A stretch of 64,000 nt of DNA from JBBQYD01 sp942493075. GTDB taxonomy: Bacteria; Verrucomicrobiota; Verrucomicrobiia; Limisphaerales; UBA8199. A program made the translations under genes and the position numbers. Below the pieces are notes generated by a model. That model searched no databases. It was given only the letters and a program-made list of their open reading frames with translations, and had not been told where the DNA came from. The stretch covers positions 6,470,778-6,534,777 of the forward strand of contig OW818681.1 in assembly GCA_942493075.1 (NCBI GenBank), given 5' to 3'. Positions 45,761 through 52,878 of the stretch are shown piece by piece (position 1 is the stretch's first letter; every line of letters begins with the position of its first letter).

Positions 45761-46254
45761 AGGCTGGAAAAGGAAACTCAACTGAACAAATCAAGCGAGT
45801 ATTTGACGGAGCCTTAGGCAAATCGTGTTGGCACGTGACTGTTGGAGCTCCTACGTCCCCAGAATTCTCCTTAGCATTAGGAGACAGAGTCAAACGTCAA
45901 AAACCACTTCAGAACCCTCGACAATCGGAAGTGTTTCGGCAAAATGAAGGAGAAGTTTCAATATTCATTCGGTGTGTTTGGCGGTTGGAGCAGGGAAGCT
46001 TCGTGATAGTGAGCAGCAATGACACGGTATTGAAGGTCAAAAGAGGCCTTCGTCGCATCGTGGACCATAAGTTTATCGGATTTAAAGTTGAAAAACCTGC
46101 GTGGGATTTGTCACTGGAATTTACAGGTGGTCTTCGTTTAAGAATCTTTTGTGAACACACAGAGCAAAAGTCCAATTCTCGTCGGAACTGGCAGGCAAGG
46201 GTTGGAACGTCCCAGGTATTTGCGGGTCCTGGGACGCGATTGGAGATTTCGTAA
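45757..46254 (+). CDS. Probable immunity protein to the preceding toxin
   Basis: 165 residues, with no signal peptide or membrane helix. Much of it looks strand-rich (FIRCVWRLEQGSFVIVSSND; WDLSLEFTGGLRLRIFCEH; NWQARVG), a pattern common in small immunity proteins. The ATG at 45757 overlaps the repaired toxin stop by ATGA, the usual toxin-immunity arrangement. The family is not named with confidence. It is intact although its toxin is broken, as expected if the cell kept protection. Two stop codons in a row (46252-46257) end it. Confidence 0.6.
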   Translation: MKAGKGNSTEQIKRVFDGALGKSCWHVTVGAPTSPEFSLALGDRVKRQKPLQNPRQSEVFRQNEGEVSIFIRCVWRLEQGSFVIVSSNDTVLKVKRGLRRIVDHKFIGFKVEKPAWDLSLEFTGGLRLRIFCEHTEQKSNSRRNWQARVGTSQVFAGPGTRLEIS

Positions 46255-46257
46255 TAA

Positions 46258-46512
46258 ACCATTGCCGCAGAGACAGCATCGGATGTCCTGAGAGTCCGGC
46301 ACTATACGCCATACGAAGGATTGGCAGGCATCAAGAACAGCGGGGAGATATGGATTGCTCGTGGCGAGCCAGTTGGGGTGCATGTAGAAGTGGGACCTGG
46401 TTTTGGCCCCGCTGCGACAAAAAAGTGTCAGTCCTGTGTCAATCCTGAATGGCACTTAGTTAAGGGTGTGGTATTTACGGGGTCGTCCATTCCAGTAGCG
46501 GCTGCGGTGTGA
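46258..46512 (+). pseudogene. Remnant of an ADP-ribosyltransferase (HYD1-type) toxin tip
   Basis: In frame from 46258 the translation reads TIAAETASDVLRVRHYTPYE, then GLAGIKNSGEIWIARGEP and GVHVEVGPGFGPA. The 'HYT..GL.gI..SG.I' start is the hallmark of Tox-ART-HYD1 domains seen at RHS C-termini. It has no start codon and no RHS core upstream, and it directly follows another gene's stop in the same frame. The C-terminal FTGSSIPVAAAV is typical of the end of such toxins. An IS fragment overlaps its 3' end. Confidence 0.5.
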
Positions 46513-46668
46513 GATTTCGACGAACTGGCGGCGAGGTTTGTTGAGCAGCGGGTAGGCTTTGGGACGGCGTTTGACGGCACGGGGTTCGGTGCGATTGGAC
46601 CGTTTTGGCACCAGATCTCTGGCGACGTTTAGCAACAGGCCCTCCCAAAGGTGGCGCCGTTTTTTTAT
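46456..46668 (-). pseudogene. 3' fragment of an IS4-family transposase
   Basis: On the minus strand the frame reads LWEGLLLNVARDLVPKRSNR, TEPRAVKRRPKAYPLLNKPR, then RQFVEISHRSRYW, ending at 46456. The 'PNR.EPR.VKRRPK.Y.LL..PR' pattern is typical of the extreme C-terminus of IS4-type DDE transposases. The rest of the element and its ends are absent. It separates two toxin-tip remnants, suggesting an IS-linked rearrangement here. Confidence 0.6.
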
Positions 46669-46671
46669 TGC

Positions 46672-46776
46672 TGGCTCGGGAAAACTGCAGAGCTTGGATC
46701 TGATATTCCGCATGCCGAACGCCAAACAGAAGAACAATAACTGATTCAAGCAATAGATAAAATATTTGGACTCTAA
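46672..46776 (+). pseudogene. 3' remnant of a toxin tip before the HEAT-like immunity gene
   Basis: In the frame ending TAA at 46774-46776 the translation is KTAELGSDIPHAERQTEEQ, a stop, then LIQAIDKIFGL. The stop (TAA at 46738-46740) sits inside an otherwise coding-like stretch. Its final TAA overlaps the next ATG by one base (TAATG), as in toxin-immunity pairs. The upstream part was replaced by the IS fragment. Confidence 0.45.
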
Positions 46777-47444
46777 TGACAGCGAGAGCAAAGGGACTAG
46801 AACTCCTGCAGAGATTAAAAGAAGCCCCGTCCGCTTTCTTGGAGTCTAATAACGCGATGGAGTTGCTCGACGAGTACTTCGATGGGCTTTCTCTCGAGAC
46901 CCTCCGACCATTCCTGCAAGACCCTGATCTATCCGTCCGCCGTACGGCTGTTTTTCTTGCCTCCGAACTCGGGGTGAGGGCTCGGCCTTTGATCGGTAGT
47001 TTGGTGCCACTTGCGGTCGATCGCGACGCCCACATTCGCTGCTATGCTCTTGATGTACTTGTGACGTGTGCGGTGGGCTCTGATGCTAGTAGGTATCTCT
47101 ACGTGGCGCTGTCACTAGAGGACCCCGTTGCTTATATACGCACGAATTCAATGTCCCTGATGTCCAGAGGTAGCATAGAGCAGTTTTGGGGTGTGCTTCA
47201 TTCTCTGATCCCTGGAAACCCCACTCATGAAATCCATAAGCGACGAATCATGCTCCTATTGGAGGAGCATCTTAGCATCGAGGAAGTTGGCCACATGATC
47301 AGTCACCAGGAACCTCTGTTTAGGAAGTACGGAGCGATCGTCGCTTGGCGGATGCGAGGCACATTTGCAGCATTGGCGAAAAAGGTTCTATCGAGCGGAG
47401 ATTCTGACCTGCGTGCCTTTTGGGACGGCGTTAGTAAGGAATAG
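46776..47444 (+). CDS. HEAT-repeat-like protein, probable immunity protein
   Basis: 222 residues, alpha-helical. The segment LRPFLQDPDLSVRRTAVFLASE is a clear HEAT/armadillo-like repeat; LVPLAVDRDAHIRCYALDVL and LSLEDPVAYIRTNSMSLMSR continue the series. Helical-repeat proteins act as immunity proteins in polymorphic toxin loci, and the position straight after a toxin tail (TAATG overlap) supports that role. Its lower GC and different codon use from flanking genes fit recent transfer. A general scaffolding role cannot be excluded. Confidence 0.6.
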   Translation: MTARAKGLELLQRLKEAPSAFLESNNAMELLDEYFDGLSLETLRPFLQDPDLSVRRTAVFLASELGVRARPLIGSLVPLAVDRDAHIRCYALDVLVTCAVGSDASRYLYVALSLEDPVAYIRTNSMSLMSRGSIEQFWGVLHSLIPGNPTHEIHKRRIMLLLEEHLSIEEVGHMISHQEPLFRKYGAIVAWRMRGTFAALAKKVLSSGDSDLRAFWDGVSKE

Positions 47445-47527
47445 TGGGAAGACCACGTGCCGGGCTTGTTTTGTTTTTGGCCAAACAGTATTTACCACCG
47501 TTGAAACATTCTTCTGCGGTCGCTCCT

Positions 47528-47786
47528 CAAGGTCTTTTCTTGGTTTCTTTGTTGTGAGAAATATTCTTTTCCGGTTCTTCGGGCCGTTTCTTTTTCGGAT
47601 GACATGGCCGTTCCATTGTTTATGCTCCTGCAAACCGATGATGCGTTTCCTGGCCATCCTGGCGTTGATGCTCGTGACCTTCGGCAGTGAAGGTTCCTTG
47701 CCACGCCAGCCTGCCTTGAGCATTGGGCTGCATGGCGCGGGCCTGCCGCGCCATAGCGAAGCGGCGGCGGGCGGCATCGGCGGTCT
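47528..47786 (+). repeat. RHS-cassette module, second copy
   Basis: About 165 nt (47622-47786) differ from 44819-44983 at only about four positions; the part upstream is more diverged. It encodes the same leader (MRFLAILALMLVTFGSEGSL). Confidence 0.8.
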
Positions 47787-47892
47787 TTTGGCTCGCACCG
47801 ATCATTCGTCCGGCAGTTCCTATTTCTATCATGCCGATGGTGCCGGAAACGTTACGGCCCTGAGTGATGGCCAGGGACAGCTTATCCGATAA
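47599..47892 (+). pseudogene. Truncated RHS core fragment
   Basis: After the module leader the translation continues GGIGGLLARTDHSSGSSYFY and HADGAGNVTALSDGQGQLIR, then stops at 47890-47892. This is the RHS core region before the 'RDPLG' boundary, which is missing together with any toxin. It keeps the stretch deleted from the tip at 44795, so the two remnants are complementary pieces of one RHS architecture. Confidence 0.65.
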
Positions 47893-47917
47893 CCGAGCAA
47901 GGGAATACGACAACGTT

Positions 47918-48271
47918 ATGCCCGATCGCAATCAGAGTGTCAAAAGAGGGATGCTGGAGATGACGAAGGCACTGGGCCTGCCTTTCGAAGAGCAGGACTG
48001 GGGTATTGTAAACGCCAACGGAAGCCGTTTGGAGGAGTTTATCAAGTTTTATGATACACATTCGGATTACTCATCTTTTCAGAAATATGAACTCTGCGAG
48101 TTGATCATGGCCTCTGCGAACGAAAGACTTATTCAAGGGAGTCTCGGGGATGAGTTCTGGAAGTTTCTCTCTGAGAATTCTGACGCATGCAGGGCCCAGA
48201 TTTCGTATTGGAAAGGCTTGAGCGATGAGTTGGAATTCCCGTTGGGAGAGCATCTGAGAGAACGTCTTTAA
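47918..48271 (+). CDS. Small helical protein, possible immunity protein
   Basis: 117 residues from the ATG at 47918; Met codons 11 and 14 residues later are alternatives. It is rich in acidic and aromatic residues (LEEFIKFYDTHSDYSSFQKY; LCELIMASANERLIQGSLGD). There is no signal peptide or membrane helix. It follows an RHS fragment by 25 nt, the setting of an immunity gene. The family is not recognised. Confidence 0.5.
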   Translation: MPDRNQSVKRGMLEMTKALGLPFEEQDWGIVNANGSRLEEFIKFYDTHSDYSSFQKYELCELIMASANERLIQGSLGDEFWKFLSENSDACRAQISYWKGLSDELEFPLGEHLRERL

Positions 48272-48295
48272 GTGCCATCAGTGTTTCAAACTGTT

Positions 48296-48375
48296 ACAAA
48301 CTTTTTTGCCGTCATAGCCTTGACCTAATTGGCGTCAGAGCGTGGTGGGGATGTTGGCCACACTGGCGTCTAATT
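48296..48375. repeat. 80-nt repeat, copy 1
   Basis: Nearly the same sequence is found at 49203-49281 (both contain CTTTTTTGCC and CATAGCCTTG, then GCGTCAGAGCGTG-like and ACTGGCGTCT). The two copies flank the Imm26-like cassette. Confidence 0.7.
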
Positions 48376-48493
48376 AGGTACGCGCTCAACCCATGGTAGC
48401 AGCTTCGTCGCAACCATGGGCTTTGGGGCGCAATCCCGTTGGGATTGGGGGTCGGGTGGGATCGGGATTAGCATCGTGGTGTTTTCGGGCTGA

Positions 48494-48619
48494 CACCCAC
48501 GGCAGAGGGAAGAACGCATTTACGAACAGCATCCGGAAGCGGATTTGAACAAACAACGGCCCATCTCGCCGACGAATCCTCGGCGGGCAGAGTATTTGCA
48601 GGACGGAGATAAATTATGA
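48494..48619 (+). pseudogene. 3' remnant of an RHS toxin tip before the Imm26-like gene
   Basis: The open frame reads HPRQREERIYEQHPEADLNK and QRPISPTNPRRAEYLQDGDK before TGA at 48617-48619. That stop overlaps the next ATG by ATGA. No RHS core is upstream; a stop at 48491 precedes it. The sequence looks like the C-terminal end of a secreted toxin domain of unidentified type. Confidence 0.5.
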
Positions 48620-49068
48620 AGAAACTGCCTATTGAAGGAACCGTGTTTTTAGTGCCGTTACGTGCGGAGGGCTATGCGGTTGGTGTTCTTGCTAGAGCTA
48701 ATGGAGAGGGGCAATGCTTCGGTTACTTTTTTGGACGGAGGGTCATGGGCCCAGACGAAGTGGATGTGAGTAAATTGGCGCCTGAAGACGCCGTATTGAA
48801 AGGAAAGTTTGGAGACTTGGAACTATTGCGAGGGAAATGGCCTACGGTCAGACTTCTCCTCAATCTGGATAGAACCCGGTGGAGAATGCTACCTTTAGCG
48901 CGAGTAGATGAAGCCGCCGGGAGAGCCTGGCTTTCTACGTATGACGACCAGTTTAATTGCGTGGAGGAGAAGGAAATAACTCCAGATAAAGCGGCTGAGT
49001 TCCCATATGATCGAATGATGGGAGCGGGAGCTGTCGAGATTCGGTTGACAAAGCTTCTTCAAGGGTGA
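48616..49068 (+). CDS. Imm26-like immunity protein
   Basis: 150 residues. The start (GTVFLVPLRAEGYAVGVLAR) and CFGYFFGRRV resemble immunity protein 26, whose members begin with 'G.v..iPL..gyy..g.v' and have a following 'FF' motif. The ATG overlaps the preceding toxin remnant stop. A purine-rich GGACGGAGAT precedes the start. The protein is predicted cytoplasmic and would block a nuclease-type toxin, but the toxin is degraded, so this is inferred. Confidence 0.6.
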   Translation: MKKLPIEGTVFLVPLRAEGYAVGVLARANGEGQCFGYFFGRRVMGPDEVDVSKLAPEDAVLKGKFGDLELLRGKWPTVRLLLNLDRTRWRMLPLARVDEAAGRAWLSTYDDQFNCVEEKEITPDKAAEFPYDRMMGAGAVEIRLTKLLQG

Positions 49069-49202
49069 AAAACGGCAACGGGTGAAAGATGCGTCCGGGT
49101 GTGCTGCAAGGGCAGGCTGGCGGCACGCGGAGTCCTTTTGGGGTGTTTCCACATCCGTTTGTTAGCTATGTGCGGCTGGAGGCGTTCCTCCAGGCCACCT
49201 TT

Positions 49203-49281
49203 ACGAACTTTTTTGCCATCATAGCCTTGGCCTAATTGGTGTCAGAGCGTGTGGGGCACTTGGTCGCACTGGCGTCTGATT
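49203..49281. repeat. 80-nt repeat, copy 2
   Basis: Second copy of the repeat at 48296-48375; see that entry. The surrounding 49069-49426 holds no gene. Confidence 0.7.
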
Positions 49282-49426
49282 TTGTGGCCGAATAGCCAGA
49301 CTTTGGCCGTAGAGATGCGACCTCACTGGGGATTGAACAGAAGGGGGACCAAGGGAACGAAGGCCCGAAAGTGAGCTGTTTTAGTCTCCCAGTTCCAGAT
49401 TAGCGTTCATCAGCGCGGATCAGCGG

Positions 49427-49521
49427 TCCAGAACTGATTTTTTTGAACCGCTAATAGGGACCTAATCTGACGCTAATAAGGCCTCAGACTCGAAGGGATA
49501 TGGATAGAACGGCAGATCCTG
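49427..49521 (+). repeat. RHS-cassette module, left part of the intron-split copy
   Basis: It matches 44594-44685 (CCAGAACTGA, GAACCGCTAATAGGGACC, CTAATCTGACGCTAATAAGG, GGCAGATCCTG). It breaks at 49521 where the group II intron begins; the continuation is at 51415. Confidence 0.8.
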
Positions 49522-49560
49522 ATAGGGGTAGGGAGAGCGGATGTCCGCTCCCCCTCCCTC

Positions 49561-49594
49561 CGAACCGTACAGGCGGTTTGCCCGCATACGGCTC
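49561..49594 (-). ncRNA. Group II intron domain V
   Basis: On the minus strand the 34-nt helix starts GAGCCGTATGCGGGCAA and closes CCTGTACGGTTCG, with the catalytic AGC-type base region and a GCAA-type loop. Domain VI follows at about 49522-49560, with a GC-rich stem that should carry the branch A. Confidence 0.88.
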
Positions 49595-49609
49595 TCCAGT
49601 CGGCAGTTT

Positions 49610-50950
49610 CTATGATTGATGATTTGGTTGATGCTCTCCAGCCAGCCGCCAGAGGCCCAACTTATCAAAGTGGAGGTTTGGCCATCGTCTGTTTACGTTT
49701 CCATTGGGTTTGCCTCGCTTGCCTCGTCTCTTGAGAAGAAGTTGCCGCAGCCGTCGCCGAACCATCTTGTCGAGTTCTTCGTGTACATTGCGCACACCAT
49801 GATCAAAATACCCTCGCCAGCCTTTAAGCCGCCGGTTCAGGTTCTGGATGATTTGACTCATGCTCTGTCCACTGGTCCGTGGCGTTAGCTGGCGGATTGT
49901 CTCTTTGAGTTTGGTTTGGCTCTTTTCGCGCGGCCATTGATAGCCTCGTTCGAAGTGCCAGCCAAGGAACTCAAACCCGCCTCGTTGGGTTGCGTCCACT
50001 ATCCGGGTCTTTTCCGGGTGGAGCCGCAGTCCGGCTTGCATCACCCATTGCTTTACCGTTTCGAGGGCCTCTTGGGCCTCTGCGCGGCTGCGGCATTGGA
50101 TGACGAAGTCATCGGCATAGCGGGTCATCCGGTATCCCTTCTGGGCCATCTGATGGTCCAGCGGGTTGAGATAAATATTGGCAAGCAAGGGACTGAGCAC
50201 GCCTCCTTGCGGTGTCCCTTGTTCGGTGGGTTGCCAGCCTTTCATCTCTTCCATCACTCCCGCCTTGAGGCTTTGCTCGATGAGCCGCAGCACGCGCCGG
50301 TCGCTTACCCTTTGGCTCACCATCTTGAGCAAGGCTTCCTGTGGAATCGAATCGAAGTAACCTTTTAAATCGGCGTCTACAATCCAAGTGTAGCCGCCCT
50401 GCAAAAGCCCTTCAACCCGCGCCACTGCCTGCTGCGCCTTGTGTCCGGGCCGAAAACCGTAAGAGTGCTCCGCAAACTCACGCTCGAAGATAGGTTCGAG
50501 CACTCGCTGCATTGCGCCTTCCACGATTCGGTCCCTTACACACGGTATTCCCAACGGCCTCTTCTCTTTTGTTCCCGGCTTGTCTATCCAGACCCGCCGG
50601 GCAGGCCGGCGCTCGTAGCTGTCCGAGCGCAGTTCCTGGTGCAAGCGTTTGAGTTCCTGCTCCCGATGAGCTTGGAACGCAGCAACGCTCTGCCGGTCCA
50701 CTCCTGCTGCTCCGCGCTTTGCCGCTACGGCCAGCCACGAACTCATCAGGTTGCTTTCCGACCATACCTTATCCATCAGACTGTACCATCGGCCTCCCTT
50801 GATCCCTTGTTCCAAGGCCATCAACATGCGGTCGGTCCAGACCGAACGTTCCACCCACTTCCATCGAAGTGCGATCTCTCCGGCAGGCATAGTGGCCTTT
50901 GGGACCACACTCGTGCCGGTTTGCTTTTGGCTTTCGTTGTTCTGTACCAT
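49610..50950 (-). CDS. ltrA: Group II intron reverse transcriptase/maturase
   Basis: 446 residues, intact. The reverse-transcriptase blocks are visible: PLGIPCVRDRIVEGA, EHSYGFRPGHKAQQAV, WIVDADLKGYFDSI, GTPQGGVLSPLLANIYLNPL, and the catalytic YADD in TRYADDFVIQC (about residue 280), then GFEFLGWHF. A maturase (X) domain with a Trp-rich stretch (LNRRLKGWRGYFDHG) follows. There is no HNH endonuclease. It helps intron splicing and retrohoming. It is an intact, potentially active element in a host region otherwise full of pseudogenes. Confidence 0.95.
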   Translation of the reverse strand: MVQNNESQKQTGTSVVPKATMPAGEIALRWKWVERSVWTDRMLMALEQGIKGGRWYSLMDKVWSESNLMSSWLAVAAKRGAAGVDRQSVAAFQAHREQELKRLHQELRSDSYERRPARRVWIDKPGTKEKRPLGIPCVRDRIVEGAMQRVLEPIFEREFAEHSYGFRPGHKAQQAVARVEGLLQGGYTWIVDADLKGYFDSIPQEALLKMVSQRVSDRRVLRLIEQSLKAGVMEEMKGWQPTEQGTPQGGVLSPLLANIYLNPLDHQMAQKGYRMTRYADDFVIQCRSRAEAQEALETVKQWVMQAGLRLHPEKTRIVDATQRGGFEFLGWHFERGYQWPREKSQTKLKETIRQLTPRTSGQSMSQIIQNLNRRLKGWRGYFDHGVRNVHEELDKMVRRRLRQLLLKRRGKRGKPNGNVNRRWPNLHFDKLGLWRLAGEHQPNHQS

Positions 50951-51414
50951 TCCTGCATCTGCCTTCCTGCGTCCCTTGGCTCCACGGCGTTATGTTGCAC
51001 CGCTTCATCGCTACTACGGACGCTCTGACCTGTGCCGGGCGGGATCTCGGCCAATAGAGGCCTTCTTCCCGTGCTGCCCCGGCAGGGTTCCCTGCTTCAT
51101 GCATGCAACCTTCTGACCATTCCGTCCCCACCCACTTCCCGTGTCCAACCAGGCTTTTCAGATGTTCACTATTCAGCGCTGGCATTTATCTATGGCTGCG
51201 GGTAACTCAATCCCGCTTGGGGCTTCGCTCATGCCTAGCAGGCTCGCCCAGCACGGTCAGCCGTATCGGGTTCGTTATCCTACGGACTGGTCATTCACCT
51301 TCCGTTGCTCCCCACACGGGAATCTCTCCCGCGCAGTCCCTTCGGTTACCGGGGGTGAACTTCTCCCGGAGGCGGACTTTCACCACCTTGTTTGCACCCA
51401 CTCGCAGGCGCACT

Positions 51415-51575
51415 AGGCCGCGTCTCCGCACGCGGCGGGGTTCGACCATCGAGCCTCCTGGTCTTTTCTTGGTTTCTTCGTTGTGAGAAATGTTCTTTTC
51501 CGGTTCTTCGGGCCGTTTCTTTTTCGGCTGACAGGCAGGTCTTGTTGTTTATGCTCCTGCAAATCGATGATGAGT
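51415..51575 (+). repeat. RHS-cassette module, right part of the intron-split copy
   Basis: It continues the module after the intron: the stem region GCGTCTCCGCACGCGG, then GGGGTTCGACCATCG and the TCTTTTCTTGGTTTC stretch, as at 44695-44830. It stops matching at about 51575, where a different toxin tail begins. Confidence 0.8.
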
Positions 51576-51577
51576 CA

Positions 51578-51631
51578 CAGAACCGGGGACCGCATTTCAA
51601 TGACGACAAAGGAAATCACTATGATTACTAA
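51578..51631 (+). pseudogene. 3' remnant of a toxin tip
   Basis: A short in-frame tail QNRGPHFNDDKGNHYDY ends TAA at 51629-51631. The pattern 'GPH..DD.GNHYDY' resembles the end of secreted toxin domains. It overlaps the next gene's start by 11 nt. It is joined directly to the module, so the RHS core and toxin body were deleted. Confidence 0.4.
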
Positions 51632-52277
51632 AATTATAGAGGCCCCAGACTTGTTCGCCACGAATGGGGTATATTATCCCCCAGAATTCCGAGATACTGA
51701 GATCAGAGATCGTCAAGTTAGGGCGATTTCATTCGAGACCCGGCGTGACTCCTTTCAAACACCGTTTGTGGAGGCGACTCAACAATGTTTGAACCATCTT
51801 TGCCGTTATCTTCCTTGTTCGACGATCGTAAAGGTGTTCTGTGCTCAAGACTGTTTTGTGACGGACTCTGCCACTTATCGTGCAAAAGGCCTGTGGCGGA
51901 GCAGTGAAGTTTTCAAGAAGGTTAGGGCTTCTGCGGTTAATGTGGGGCCCGAGTTGGCAAACAGGACTGGGAGTGAAGTGCGGCATTACGGACTTTGCGA
52001 GGTGACACTAGGGAATTCACTCGAAGCTCTAGAAGCGATTCGCTTAACAGAATCCTGTTTCGGTCTTCTTGGGCACGGGCAAGCTATCGATGATACCGAT
52101 TTGGCGGAGACGTGTTACCAGAGCGCATTCGGAAATAGAAGCACCTCCGTAGATTGGACGAGGCTTATTCAACAGATGACTAATGGTGACCACATGTTAG
52201 TAAGGGTGACTGGACGATTTGACGACCGTGATGTTGCAATCGATCTCTTCAACGTTCCACCTTCAATTGCTATTTAG
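51621..52277 (+). CDS. Probable immunity protein (third cassette)
   Basis: 218 residues from the ATG at 51621, chosen because AAAGGA lies at a good distance upstream; an ATG at 51600 is possible. Sequence: KIIEAPDLFATNGVYYPPEF, LCRYLPCSTIVKVFCAQDCF, MLVRVTGRFDDRDVAIDLFN. Mixed alpha/beta, soluble. It is not recognised as a named family. It overlaps the toxin tail, as an immunity gene would. Confidence 0.5.
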   Translation: MITKIIEAPDLFATNGVYYPPEFRDTEIRDRQVRAISFETRRDSFQTPFVEATQQCLNHLCRYLPCSTIVKVFCAQDCFVTDSATYRAKGLWRSSEVFKKVRASAVNVGPELANRTGSEVRHYGLCEVTLGNSLEALEAIRLTESCFGLLGHGQAIDDTDLAETCYQSAFGNRSTSVDWTRLIQQMTNGDHMLVRVTGRFDDRDVAIDLFNVPPSIAI

Positions 52278-52531
52278 GGGACGGAATAACGCCCGGTCCG
52301 GTGGTATCGCGCTGACGCGCTCAACCACCGTCTAAAAGCTGGGGAACCCTTCGGGTTCCGGAAGGTGCTAGCGAATCAGTGTAAGGATCAAACAGGAGAG
52401 GGACCGAGAGAACAGAGGAAACCTTCAACCTCTTCACCATCGAGCCTCATGGTCTTTTCTTGGCTCCTTTGTTGTGAAAATTGTTTTTTGGCAACTACAG
52501 TCTACTGGCTGCAGATCCTTCGAATCCGAGG
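52278..52531. repeat. Gene-free end of the RHS region
   Basis: It holds a dyad (CGGTGGT 52299-52305 with ACCACCG 52324-52330) and a short, diverged module copy at 52447-52488 (CATGGTCTTTTCTTGG, TTGTTGTGAAAA). Confidence 0.5.
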
Positions 52532-52843
52532 TCACGTCGCTGTTTGGCGCTCCGCTCCACATTTCCAGCACGAATCAAATTGGCTCCTGAGCCGTTGCCC
52601 GCATTGGGCACACACCCAGGTGCCCGCGACATTGGCGGGCGGATGAATCCAGTCCCGGCAAAACTCCTCTGCTCTCGCAGCATCGTCATCGTTGGAGACC
52701 CATAGCTCAACGTTGAAGGGGGTGGCTGGAAGGGCCTGTGACAATTGCTCGTTTCTGAACTCACATGCGATACCGGCTTCTTTCAGCATGTTCTTTAACA
52801 TCTCCAGTTCGGCAGTTTCTGGCAACGCGAATACCTGTTTCAT
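52532..52843 (-). CDS. DUF2007-like domain with C-terminal zinc ribbon
   Basis: 103 residues. The first part (LPETAELEMLKNMLKEAGIA, ELWVSNDDDAARAEEFC) is the ferredoxin-like DUF2007 fold of putative signal-transducing proteins. The C-terminal CAQCGQRL and CWKCGAE form a two-knuckle zinc ribbon. The ATG at 52843 is used over a GTG 6 nt upstream. It stands alone. Confidence 0.75.
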   Translation of the reverse strand: MKQVFALPETAELEMLKNMLKEAGIACEFRNEQLSQALPATPFNVELWVSNDDDAARAEEFCRDWIHPPANVAGTWVCAQCGQRLRSQFDSCWKCGAERQTAT

Positions 52844-52878
52844 AATCACATCTCTCTTTTGTTAAAATGCTCTACAAA

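Larger units (their letters stand above)
49522..51414 (-). mobile_element. Group II intron (class C-like), 1893 nt
   Basis: Read on the minus strand, the element starts at 51414 with GTGCG, the group II 5' consensus, and ends at 49522 with AT, matching the AY 3' consensus. The flanks GCGGCCTA and CAGGATCTGCC join to give the uninterrupted sequence found at about 44680-44700, with one base change. It encodes a reverse transcriptase/maturase and a domain V helix. The insertion lies directly after the stem-loop GCCGCGT-GCGGAG-ACGCGGC, the preferred target of class C introns. No endonuclease domain is present, also as in class C. Confidence 0.9.

Noticed and set aside
46475..47035. Minus-strand open frame across the HEAT-like gene
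   Set aside because: It is the antisense shadow of the HEAT-like gene; only the IS4-like 3' part, in another frame, is credible.
50441..51028. Plus-strand open frame across the group II intron
   Set aside because: It is antisense to the intron's reverse transcriptase and leader, and has no recognisable domain.
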